Of a stretch of DNA of 44,813 nt, positions 35,155 to 42,364 are shown in pieces. Positions within the stretch are counted from its first letter, which is position 1, and the number at the start of each line of letters is the position of its first letter. This DNA comes from an uncultured Bacilli bacterium (GTDB taxonomy: Bacteria > Bacillota_I > Bacilli_A > RFN20 > CAG-631). The translations under genes were made by a program, and so were the position numbers. A model generated the notes under the pieces. That model saw only the letters and a program-made list of their open reading frames with translations. It was not told where the DNA came from and made no database searches. The stretch covers positions 1-44,813 of the forward strand of contig CANQTM010000010.1 in assembly GCA_947626825.1 (NCBI GenBank), read 5' to 3'.

Positions 35155-35448
35155 TTAAAATAAAATTTTAAAAATATCTTGGAATTGTGATATACTAATT
35201 GATGGATATTGATTTTTAAAGTTCCTAATATAATTCAACTCTTTTTGGCTTGGTGAATTATTAGATGGCTTATTTTCTAAACCATGAGACAGAACAGAAT
35301 CAATATCTTTTTTAGTTAATTCTTTAGCATATCTTATAATTTGCATTTTAGTATAATTAGTTAATAAAGCAATTGCAGAATAAGAAAGAGTATTGTTACC
35401 ATTTATTTTATCTTGAACAAGTTTTAATGCATATTCTTTGTTATGCAT
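35155..35448 (-). pseudogene. IS1202-like (ISNCY) transposase, N-terminal fragment, copy 1
   Basis: 97 residues covering only the N-terminal helix-turn-helix region. A segment SAIALLTNYTKMQIIRYA is followed by LSHGLENKPSNNSPSQKE and NFKNQYPSISISQFQDIF. That order (HTH, xHGxxxKxP, then YPxxSxxxF) is what I know from IS1202-type transposases, which are over 400 residues and have a DDE domain that is absent here. It stops soon after, next to the ppdK terminator. A stretch in the plus frame at about 35108-35163 reads like the C-terminal remnant of another gene (ending EKEMLK). Family call by eye only. Confidence 0.55.
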
Positions 35449-35556
35449 TGTGGATATTTATCCTCCTTTCAAATAGTTATTATACTCCTTTATAATTTTT
35501 TAATCGGTAACATTTTAACTAATGAATGGCGGTAACATTTCTAAAAAAGATTAACA
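35255..35556. repeat. 302-bp direct duplication, copy 1 (IS left end)
   Basis: Identical to 35694-35995 except for three single-base differences that I can see, offset 439 bases. It carries the transposase N-terminus, its promoter region and an end reading TGTTAATCTTTTTTAGAAAT on the minus strand. Two copies of GGTAACATTT, 24 bases apart, lie inside the end. Confidence 0.9.
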
Positions 35557-35573
35557 CAGATTAACAAATATAG

Positions 35574-35602
35574 TTGACAAGAAGATTAATATCTAATATA
35601 TT
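35574..35602 (+). promoter_or_regulatory. Orphan consensus sigma-A promoter
   Basis: TTGACA (35574-35579), 17-base spacer, TATATT (35597-35602). It sits between the two IS copies and now drives only an interrupted frame. Confidence 0.8.
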
Positions 35603-35610
35603 AATGTCGA

Positions 35611-35650
35611 TTGGTACTCAGGAAACTTATGAAGCCCTGAGTCAATTTTT
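35611..35650 (+). other. Leader hairpin with T-run downstream of orphan promoter
   Basis: TTG plus ACTCAGG (35611-35622) pairs with CCTGAGT plus CAA (35636-35645), with a two-base bulge, a 13-base loop and five T. The order promoter, hairpin with T-run, ribosome site and ATG resembles an attenuator. I do not match it to a known riboswitch. Confidence 0.55.
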
Positions 35651-35665
35651 ATTTATGGGGAAATA

Positions 35666-35887
35666 TTATATGAAAGAATATAAACATAATGAAGAATTAT
35701 TAGATGGCTTATTTTCTAAACCATGAGACAGAACAGAATCAATATCTTTTTTAGTTAATTCTTTTGCAAATCTTATAATTTGCATTTTAGTATAATTAGT
35801 TAGTAAAGCAATTGCAGAATAAGAAAGAGTATTGTTACCATTTATTTTATCTTGAACAAGTTTTAATGCATATTCTTTGTTATGCAT
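35666..35887 (-). pseudogene. IS1202-like transposase, N-terminal fragment, copy 2
   Basis: Same N-terminal region as copy 1, with only Tyr to Phe changed after IIR, then truncated after KPSNNS where the duplication ends at 35694. The last residues read into unrelated DNA. Confidence 0.55.
35670..35693 (+). pseudogene. Start of a gene cut off by IS copy 2
   Basis: ATG at 35670 behind GGGGAAA starts MKEYKHNE, then runs into the IS copy and stops after 18 codons. It is the first eight codons of a lost gene that belonged to the promoter and leader just upstream. Confidence 0.5.
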
Positions 35888-35995
35888 TGTGGATATTTAT
35901 CCTCCTTTCAAATAGTTATTATACTCCTTTATAATTTTTTAATCGGTAACATTTTAACTAATGAATGGCGGTAACATTTCTAAAAAAGATTAACA
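35694..35995. repeat. 302-bp direct duplication, copy 2 (IS left end)
   Basis: 99% identical to 35255-35556. Its outer end (35995) lies inside an ATPase gene and its inner end cuts a separate plus-strand gene. This suggests insertion followed by deletion or recombination between copies. Confidence 0.9.
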
Positions 35996-36179
35996 AAATA
36001 GAACGCAACTCTTGATTTTTTCTAAAATCAAGATAGATTACATTTTTATAATTTTCTTTTGCAAACTTTTTGACAATGTATGTTTTCCCAATTTGTCTTA
36101 ATCCTTTGATGACAAGTGGCTTTTTATTTTTACTATTTTTCCATTCAAGTAATTCCTTATACATTTTCCTTTTAAGCAT
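35996..36179 (-). pseudogene. DUF4143 ATPase N-terminal fragment cut by IS copy 2
   Basis: Starts at ATG 36179 (MLKRKMYKELLEW) behind GGAGAATG. The Walker A is GLRQIGKTYIVKKFAKENYK, followed by VIYLDFRKNQELRSI, where the IS end begins (minus-strand TGTTAATC). About 60 of some 400 codons remain. The GLRQIGKT motif marks a third ATPase subtype, different from both intact types in the window. Confidence 0.85.
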
Positions 36180-36304
36180 AATTTCATTCTCCAGCGCAGC
36201 CATCGTACTAGAAAAAAGAAAAAAATCAAGCGAATACTAGTACGATTTTGGAAATTTTTCAAGCGAATAATATGTTAAATTGGTAAAAAAAACAATGGAA
36301 TAGT

Positions 36305-36916
36305 TTAAAGAATCAAATCTTCTATTGAACAATTTAAAACTTTTGAAAGAGCATATAAAGTTTCTGCTTGTGCCTTACTTATGTCTATTTTACCTTGTTC
36401 ATATGCTCTAATATTTCGCAATGGAACTTCACTAAGGATAGCAAGTTGCGATTGTGATAAATGATTTGCCATTCTCAAACATTTCAATGATGATTTTATT
36501 TTAAGTCTTGAGGCAAACAAATCAATTGATTGTCGTATATCCATTTCATGATATGGAAAGTAGTGTTGTAATAGTTCTTGACACGGAAATGCTGCGATTA
36601 ACGTGGCGTAAGATTTGTTGAAATACCATTGCATATAAGCAAGCGTGTAGCCGAGCCAATATTCTGGCGATGCAAAGTCATTTATTTCAACAGATAATGG
36701 TTGCTCATTTAAGACAAGGGCCATAAGTTCATTTGCAGATTTACCAAGTACAAAGACAGGATCAGCAGTTTCTAAAGCGTGGCAAATCGGCGATGCGATA
36801 AGTTTATCTGCAAAATCATCTATTGAAATTTTTCGGACCAATACAGCAAGTTCAAACATTAAAGCAAGTTTGTTTTGAATTATTGAAAGATTATTGCTAT
36901 TGTATGCGTGGATCAT
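36305..36916 (-). CDS. XRE-type antitoxin with N-terminal partner domain
   Basis: 203 residues. The C-terminal 60 form an XRE helix-turn-helix: LRMANHLSQSQLAILSEVP then LRNIRAYEQGKIDISKA. The N-terminal 130 residues (VLVRKISIDDFADKLIASP, ASPEYWLGYTLAYMQWYFNKSY) resemble small partner proteins found next to DUF3990 toxins. It starts inside the toxin gene (20-base overlap), so the two are translated together. It probably neutralises the neighbour and represses the operon through the repeats at 37598-37644. G+C content is visibly higher than in the chromosome core, suggesting transfer. Confidence 0.8.
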   Translation of the reverse strand: MIHAYNSNNLSIIQNKLALMFELAVLVRKISIDDFADKLIASPICHALETADPVFVLGKSANELMALVLNEQPLSVEINDFASPEYWLGYTLAYMQWYFNKSYATLIAAFPCQELLQHYFPYHEMDIRQSIDLFASRLKIKSSLKCLRMANHLSQSQLAILSEVPLRNIRAYEQGKIDISKAQAETLYALSKVLNCSIEDLIL

Positions 36917-37574
36917 TTGGCTTTACTCCTCGTATAATGTCATTAAGGTATAAGTCATCAATGCTTGACTTACCTTTTCTATTAAGTAAAAATTCCATAC
37001 GAGCTTTGTCGTTTCTTGCTTTGCGAAGAGGATAGTAGATATTGCTGTTAGATATCTCGTAACCTAGGAAATTTATTTGTAAAAAGGCTTGTTTTGATAT
37101 AAGAACAATTTGTTCACCAAGATTACCAAGTCGTAATGCTTCAGAAAGTCTTTGGACTGAAATTGTGTTGTTTAAAAAACTTTCGGCATAAGCAAAATAT
37201 GCATCATCTGCACGATAGCCTTTAATGACATCATAATCTTTAATGGGCAATGCAAAGTGAGCGATAAGATATTCTTTACCTATTTTGGCAATATCAGACT
37301 TCAAAGTAAAAACTCGATTTTGAAGTAGGATAGTAATCCAATGCAAAACATTAAATTTCTTTTGTGATAAATCGAGTAGTTTTAAATTTGTCATGTCAAG
37401 TGAGTATTTATTAGCATAACCATTGCGGTTTTCTTCTACTGCCCACTCTTTGGCAAGATCAAGTGATTCGGTACAATAAAATCCAAGTCCATAGTCATTA
37501 TATGCCTTTCCTTTGCCATAAATTGGACATTTGATGATAGAAACTGATCCATGATAGATAATTTTTTTGTTCAT
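36897..37574 (-). CDS. DUF3990 protein, ADP-ribosyltransferase-like toxin
   Basis: 225 residues. DUF3990 belongs, to my knowledge, to the ADP-ribosyltransferase superfamily. Seen in the sequence: YHGS with His8, the DYGLGFYCTES strand-turn with Tyr33, a GYRADDAYF motif near 120 and NLGEQIVLI with Glu154. Together these fit an H-Y-E type NAD-binding site. A second gene with an XRE domain overlaps its 3' end, the normal layout of a type II toxin-antitoxin pair, here with the toxin first. The target (protein, RNA, DNA or nucleotide) is unknown. Ribosome site AGAGG. Confidence 0.83.
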   Translation of the reverse strand: MNKKIIYHGSVSIIKCPIYGKGKAYNDYGLGFYCTESLDLAKEWAVEENRNGYANKYSLDMTNLKLLDLSQKKFNVLHWITILLQNRVFTLKSDIAKIGKEYLIAHFALPIKDYDVIKGYRADDAYFAYAESFLNNTISVQRLSEALRLGNLGEQIVLISKQAFLQINFLGYEISNSNIYYPLRKARNDKARMEFLLNRKGKSSIDDLYLNDIIRGVKPNDPRIQ

Positions 37575-37597
37575 ATTAAAACCTCTTTTATAAATTA

Positions 37598-37644
37598 TAA
37601 CATTGTAATGTTACATTGTAAAGAATAATACTGACATTGTAATG
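37598..37644. promoter_or_regulatory. Operator repeats upstream of toxin-antitoxin pair
   Basis: TAACATTGTAATGTTA (37598-37613) has perfect 7-bp arms around GT. ACATTGTAA occurs three times, at 37600, 37613 and 37634, starting 13 and 21 bases apart. Position just before the toxin start fits autorepression by the XRE protein. Confidence 0.75.
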
Positions 37645-37743
37645 CTATTAAATATTGAAAGGAAATAAACTTAAATTTTTAGATTAAAATATTAAAATTG
37701 CAATTCATTATCGATAAACCAATAGTTAGTTAGTTGAGGAAGA

Positions 37744-39042
37744 TTAGTCTTTCAAACACCCAATAGGGATGACATATACACCATCATCACGTTTATATGC
37801 AATTTCTCCTCCTGTTATTACTAATAGCAAATTTGGCTCTTGCAAATGATGTTTAGGATTTTCAACATTATGATTATATATCAAATTGCTTAGTTGACAC
37901 AAATGTTGTGCACCTTCTTCAATTTGTTTATTACCAAGTTTAAATTCAATCAACGCATACTTGCCATTGTCAAGATGTAATACACAATCGGCTTCCAATC
38001 CAAAGCGATCGCGATAATATGATATTCTTCCACCAAGCAAAGATGAATAAATTTTTAAATCTCTTATACATAATGTTTCAAATATGAAACCAAATGTATT
38101 TAGGTCAAGCAACAATTTTTCAGGAGTAAGTGCTAGTGCTGCGACAGCTATGGATGGATCAGTAAATTCTCTTTTATTGCAACTTCGAATAGATGTAGCA
38201 GAACGAATAGATGGAGTCCATGCTGGGACATCTTCTATCACGAATAAACGCTTTAACACATTTAAATAAGCATAAAGAGTTGTCTCGCTAAAATTTAAAA
38301 AGTTTGCTTGCATGTCTGATAAGATTGAAGTATTGGAGGCAAGCGTAGAAATGTTTCTTGCGTAAGAACGTAATAAAGTTCTCATTCGTTGTGGGTCACG
38401 CTTAACACCATCAACACTTGAACAGTCCTCATCACAAATACTTTGTAGGTATGCTTTTGCAACAAACAATGCCCCATTTTCTGTTTTGACATTTAAACTT
38501 GCAGGCCAACCACCACGGCATGCAGCAAACACAAGACGTTCAAGAGAAAGAGGAGAAGTTATACCATCAACATCAAGATTTGTGTTATCAAACAATTCTT
38601 TCAAAGAAATAGCACCACTTGATTCTTTTGACTCGTAAAGACTCATTGGGTACATCTGTAATTTTGCAATTCTGCCAGTTCCTGAGTGCATGATTTGTTT
38701 GTCATCAACAGAATTAGATCCTGTCAATATGAATAATCCAGTTTCTTGCCTATTATCTACAGCTGTGCGTACTGCATCCCAAAGAACAGGTGCAATCTGC
38801 CATTCATCAATAAGTCTAGGATTTTCACCAACGAGAAGTAAGGAAGGCTTAGTTTCGGCAGTTGCAAGATATCCTTTTACTTGATCAGGATCTTGCATTT
38901 TTAACACGCTTTTTGCTTGCATTTCGGCTGTAGTTGTTTTACCACACCATTTTGGCCCAACGATAAGAACTGCACCAATATAAGAAAGCGTTTCTTGCAA
39001 TTGTATATCCATAAGTCTTGGATTATAAATATATTTGTTCAT
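37744..39042 (-). CDS. AAA ATPase, DUF4143 family (GPKWCGKTTTA type)
   Basis: A 432-residue paralogue of the gene at 86-1378. Walker A GPKWCGKTT is at residues 29-37, RLIDEWQ follows, then FILTGSNS. The C-terminal nuclease-like block has ALIEFKLG, and the protein ends VIPIGCLKD. I start at ATG 39042 behind GTGAGGTTTACT; an upstream ATG adds ten residues but lacks a ribosome site. G+C is visibly higher than in its paralogue, so the two copies have different recent histories despite similar protein sequence. A strong promoter and tandem repeats lie upstream. Confidence 0.9.
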   Translation of the reverse strand: MNKYIYNPRLMDIQLQETLSYIGAVLIVGPKWCGKTTTAEMQAKSVLKMQDPDQVKGYLATAETKPSLLLVGENPRLIDEWQIAPVLWDAVRTAVDNRQETGLFILTGSNSVDDKQIMHSGTGRIAKLQMYPMSLYESKESSGAISLKELFDNTNLDVDGITSPLSLERLVFAACRGGWPASLNVKTENGALFVAKAYLQSICDEDCSSVDGVKRDPQRMRTLLRSYARNISTLASNTSILSDMQANFLNFSETTLYAYLNVLKRLFVIEDVPAWTPSIRSATSIRSCNKREFTDPSIAVAALALTPEKLLLDLNTFGFIFETLCIRDLKIYSSLLGGRISYYRDRFGLEADCVLHLDNGKYALIEFKLGNKQIEEGAQHLCQLSNLIYNHNVENPKHHLQEPNLLLVITGGEIAYKRDDGVYVIPIGCLKD

Positions 39043-39067
39043 AGTAAACCTCACTGATTTTTTTAAT

Positions 39068-39097
39068 ATCATACATTAATAAGTTGTAAAATGTCAA
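39068..39097 (-). promoter_or_regulatory. Sigma-A promoter of ATPase gene
   Basis: Minus strand TTGACA (39097-39092), 18-base spacer, TATGAT (39073-39068), 26 bases before the start codon. Tandem repeats begin 13 bases upstream of the -35. Confidence 0.8.
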
Positions 39098-39110
39098 GTT
39101 ATTAAAGTAA

Positions 39111-39156
39111 TTTGGAGTATTTTGATAAAGAGATTTGGAGTATTTTGATAAAGAGA
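39111..39156. repeat. Two identical 23-bp tandem repeats upstream of ATPase promoter
   Basis: The unit, core TTTGGAGTATTTTGATAAAG, occurs back to back at 39111-39133 and 39134-39156 without a mismatch. It is the third array in this window placed just upstream of a strong promoter of an accessory ATP-binding gene. Confidence 0.9.
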
Positions 39157-39423
39157 TTTGCTGTAAATATTTTGGATAAATTAAAAGTGATATGTAAATG
39201 TCATATTGTAATATATAATCTAATAATACAATTTTTTCATATAGATTATGCTAAAAGATGATTTCATAAAAAATTATAAATTCAAAAGTAAAATTTTTTA
39301 TTAATTGAATAAAAATTTGAATCAAATCTTAACCTTTTAAGAATTTGATAATAAAAAGAAACAATCATTTTTTTAACAACAAAAAATAATTTATTGTGTT
39401 TTTCATTGAAAAATGGCAAATAA
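39157..39423. other. A/T-rich gene-free stretch with one hairpin
   Basis: No reading frame with a ribosome site. ATCAAAT and CTTAA (39321-39332) pair with TTAAG and ATTTGAT (39337-39349), with one bulged A and a CCTT loop, giving 12 base pairs. No T-run follows. It lies 75 bases upstream of the TIR gene promoter and may be a small RNA or a structural remnant. Confidence 0.45.
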
Positions 39424-39452
39424 TTGAAATTTAAGATAAATTTTGCTATTAT
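39424..39452 (+). promoter_or_regulatory. Promoter of the TIR-methyltransferase gene
   Basis: TTGAAA (39424-39429), 17-base spacer, TATTAT (39447-39452) with a TGC extension. The gene therefore has its own strong promoter. Confidence 0.75.
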
Positions 39453-39483
39453 TTTTTTAATGAAAAGGTAAGGGAAATTATAT

Positions 39484-40779
39484 ATGAAAAATATTGATTT
39501 TTTTATAAGTTATTCATCTAATGACAAAAACATAGTTGATTCTCTTGTCGAGTCACTTGAAAGTATGGGAGCAAAATGTTGGTATGCTCCAAGAGATGTT
39601 CAAGGCCGTTATGCTAAAGCTATTTGCGAGGCAATAGAAAATGCAAAAGTATTTTTATTATGCCTTTCTAAAAATTCAGCTAAATCTGAACATGTTTTAA
39701 ATGAAATAGAAATGGCTTATAGCCACAAAAAAATGACCAATGGAGCTATTAGTATTGAACCTGTTTGTATTGAAAATATAGATATTGATTGTAAAGAATT
39801 TGATGAAATAATGTATTATATTAGAAGAATAAATTTTATTATTCCTCAAGATATAGGTTCTTCATATTTAATTGCTAAAGAAGTAGTAAAAAATAACAGT
39901 TCTTTATTTGGCGCTTTTGAATCTAAAAAGAAAGAACGTACTGCTAGTTCATATTTTACTGATGATATAGAGAAAAAACGTTTGATTATTCAAAATGAAT
40001 TGATAAAGAAATTTGATCATGAAGTTTATGAAAAAGTTTATAATTCGTTTCATAATCCTATAGTTTTAGATGTTGGATGTGGTAATGGCGATATTCTTAT
40101 TAATCGTTTTGGTGTGGATAATTATACTTTAATAGGTGTAGATCACGATGAAAAAAGTATTTTAGAAGCCAAAAATAATCATAATTTTGCTAAGTTTTAT
40201 AATTTAGATGTTGAAGATGATAATTTTGCTGATAAACTTGATGATATAATGATACAAAATAATATTCAGTCCTTTGATATTATTCATATTTCTATGGTTT
40301 TATTACATTTAAAATCACAATGTAAATTATTAAGAATTTTACGCCGTGTTTTGGCTAATAATGGCATTTTAATAATTAAAGATATTGATGATGGTTTAAA
40401 TTTTGCATATCCTGATGATAATGATGATTTTGAAAAGATATACAAACTTTGTGCACACGATGAACTTGCTGGTGATCGTCATAATGGTCGACAAATATAT
40501 ACCAATTTAGTTAGAGCTGGATATAAAAAAATATCTTTAGAAAAACAAGGTTTTTCAAGTATTGGTTTAAATTATGATGAAAAAGAAAATCTTTTTAAAT
40601 TATATTTTAAATTTATTTTAGACGACATTAAATACATGCATGAAAAATATCCTAACAATATCCAAATTGAAGAAGAATACGAATGGTACAAACAAAACTA
40701 TGAACGTATTCATGATAATTTTATGATGGATGATTTTGTTTTTTCACTTGGCTTTCAAATTTATTTAGCTCAAAAATAG
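39484..40779 (+). CDS. TIR domain fused to class I SAM methyltransferase
   Basis: 431 residues with two domains. Residues 1-140 are a TIR domain: strand A FFISYSSNDK, BB-loop region CWYAPRDVQGR, and helix C SEHVLNEIEMAY, where Glu74 is in the place of the catalytic glutamate of NAD-cleaving TIR enzymes. Residues 160-431 are a class I methyltransferase. Motif I is LDVGCGNGD (195-203), acidic LIGVDHDE follows for motif II, and FDIIHISMVLLHL and NNGILIIKDIDDG fill motifs IV-V. A helical C-terminus with YKQNYERIHDNF ends it. No signal or membrane segment. TIR enzymes in defence usually cleave NAD or make cyclic ADP-ribose signals; here the usual STING, SIR2 or sensor partner is replaced by a methyltransferase. 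Ribosome site AAGGTAAGGG; own promoter and terminator; next to a toxin-antitoxin pair and IS remnants. Confidence 0.88.
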   Translation: MKNIDFFISYSSNDKNIVDSLVESLESMGAKCWYAPRDVQGRYAKAICEAIENAKVFLLCLSKNSAKSEHVLNEIEMAYSHKKMTNGAISIEPVCIENIDIDCKEFDEIMYYIRRINFIIPQDIGSSYLIAKEVVKNNSSLFGAFESKKKERTASSYFTDDIEKKRLIIQNELIKKFDHEVYEKVYNSFHNPIVLDVGCGNGDILINRFGVDNYTLIGVDHDEKSILEAKNNHNFAKFYNLDVEDDNFADKLDDIMIQNNIQSFDIIHISMVLLHLKSQCKLLRILRRVLANNGILIIKDIDDGLNFAYPDDNDDFEKIYKLCAHDELAGDRHNGRQIYTNLVRAGYKKISLEKQGFSSIGLNYDEKENLFKLYFKFILDDIKYMHEKYPNNIQIEEEYEWYKQNYERIHDNFMMDDFVFSLGFQIYLAQK

Positions 40780-40808
40780 TAAAGAAATCAATTTTTAAAT
40801 AAAAAAGA

Positions 40809-40846
40809 GATAATTGTATTTTATAATTTATACAATTATCTTTTTT
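40809..40846 (+). terminator. Terminator after the TIR-methyltransferase gene
   Basis: GATAATTGTAT (40809-40819) and ATACAATTATC (40830-40840), 11 perfect pairs, then six T. Confidence 0.9.
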
Positions 40847-40903
40847 AGTATTTGAATCTTAAATATAAAAAAGGAAGTGACTAATTAGTCAAATCCTTAA
40901 AAA

Positions 40904-42169
40904 CTATTTAAATAAATTTTCATCAATTGCATCAAGTATAATTTTATTATCATTAATTAATAAATCAAATTCATCTGTTGATGTTATTTCATAACCAAAT
41001 GTATTTAAATCTTTAATGTAATTTGAAATTTCATAATTATTATTTTCAGTTGATGAATCTTTAATATCAAGATCAATAAAATCAAATTTATTAGAAAAAA
41101 TATTTTTTACATCAAAACTTCCTGATATTGTAAATTCATTACTAACATTAGATATATATTTATTATTTGCTATTGTTAATGATGAATTCATGTCAATATT
41201 GGTTGGCAAAATAGCCATAGTTATATCTTTAAAAGTTTTTAAAATAACATTAGTTTTCAATTCATCAAATTCTGCATTTGAATTTTCGATTGCTTCATCA
41301 TATTTTTTAATAAATTCATTTTTCCATTTAATATAATTTAAATTTATATTTAATGTAGTAAATTTTTTATTATTTACTTTAGTATATTCAAAATAATTTA
41401 TTGGATTAACTTCTTGTAAAACATCAAGAATTGGTGTTAATGTTTTTAAACTATTTAAAGTAGATTCATCTAAAGCAAATATTTCACCAATTGAATCAAA
41501 ATATTCATTTGAAGTAACTTTGTTTGTAAAGAAACTTTTAGTAACTGATAATAGTTCTTTAGCTTTTTCTAAAGCTTGTGCTTGTTCATCTGTTAATTCA
41601 ATAGATTCATTATTAAATTTACCATTTTCTAAATTAGATAATAATTCAGTGATGTTTTCTTTTAGTTCTAAAGCAGTTGCTTCATCAATTTCTTCTTTGT
41701 TTTTAGTAATATTTTCTTGGCCATCAGTTATTGATTTTGTATAACTATATTGAATTTTATTCATTAAAGCAAAAATATTATTTTGATTAGTTGTAGAATC
41801 AATTTCTTCATCACCACTAATACTAAATGCGTAATTTGCTTCTGCTAAAAATTCACTATCTGCTAAAGTTGGTTTGTCAGAATGAATATCAGTTAAATTT
41901 AAATTGGCTTGCAATTTTGCATTTGAAGCTGATTCAAAAGAAATAGGAGTTTCATTAAAAAATAAAGATACACTAGATCCTTCACTGGCTTCTAAAGAAA
42001 AATTTAAATAATCTTGTTTAATGGCTTCTTGTAATTGATTACTAGTTTTTTCATATGCATCATTAACAAGTTCGTTTCCTTCTTGATTATTTATTTTTGT
42101 TTCAGTTCCACATCCTGAAAGGGAAATAACTGCTATACTTGCAAAACATAATAATAATTTTCTTTTCAT
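40904..42169 (-). CDS. Putative lipoprotein, family not recognised
   Basis: 421 residues. Signal peptide with lipobox LSGC (Cys at about residue 20), so it is anchored outside the membrane. The rest is acidic and rich in Asn, Ser and Thr, with repeated beta-like stretches such as NKYISNVSNEFTISGSFDVKN. A long Lys/Glu/Asn-rich helix lies in the middle. It resembles no family I can name; the overall plan (lipid anchor plus large mixed domain) recalls LppX/LolA-like or DUF-type lipoproteins, without proof. Strong ribosome site AGGAGG. Single gene, upstream of the TIR terminator on the opposite strand. Confidence 0.75.
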   Translation of the reverse strand: MKRKLLLCFASIAVISLSGCGTETKINNQEGNELVNDAYEKTSNQLQEAIKQDYLNFSLEASEGSSVSLFFNETPISFESASNAKLQANLNLTDIHSDKPTLADSEFLAEANYAFSISGDEEIDSTTNQNNIFALMNKIQYSYTKSITDGQENITKNKEEIDEATALELKENITELLSNLENGKFNNESIELTDEQAQALEKAKELLSVTKSFFTNKVTSNEYFDSIGEIFALDESTLNSLKTLTPILDVLQEVNPINYFEYTKVNNKKFTTLNINLNYIKWKNEFIKKYDEAIENSNAEFDELKTNVILKTFKDITMAILPTNIDMNSSLTIANNKYISNVSNEFTISGSFDVKNIFSNKFDFIDLDIKDSSTENNNYEISNYIKDLNTFGYEITSTDEFDLLINDNKIILDAIDENLFK

Positions 42170-42364
42170 TATAATTACGTCCTCCTACAAATATTCTATA
42201 ATATTTTATTAAAAAATGGTTTATTTTAATAAAAGAAAAACAAAAAACAAAGCAATAATGCCACACAAAAAAACAATATGTATATTAAAAAATAATATTA
42301 TTTTAATCCTTTAATGTAAAAATGTTTTCAAAAACATGAACAAATAGGGTAGTAAATTTAAAAA

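Noticed and set aside
35611-35650. Known riboswitch in the orphan leader
   Set aside because: I could not match the hairpin and flanking bases to preQ1, guanidine, fluoride or other small riboswitches, so it is listed only as a leader hairpin.
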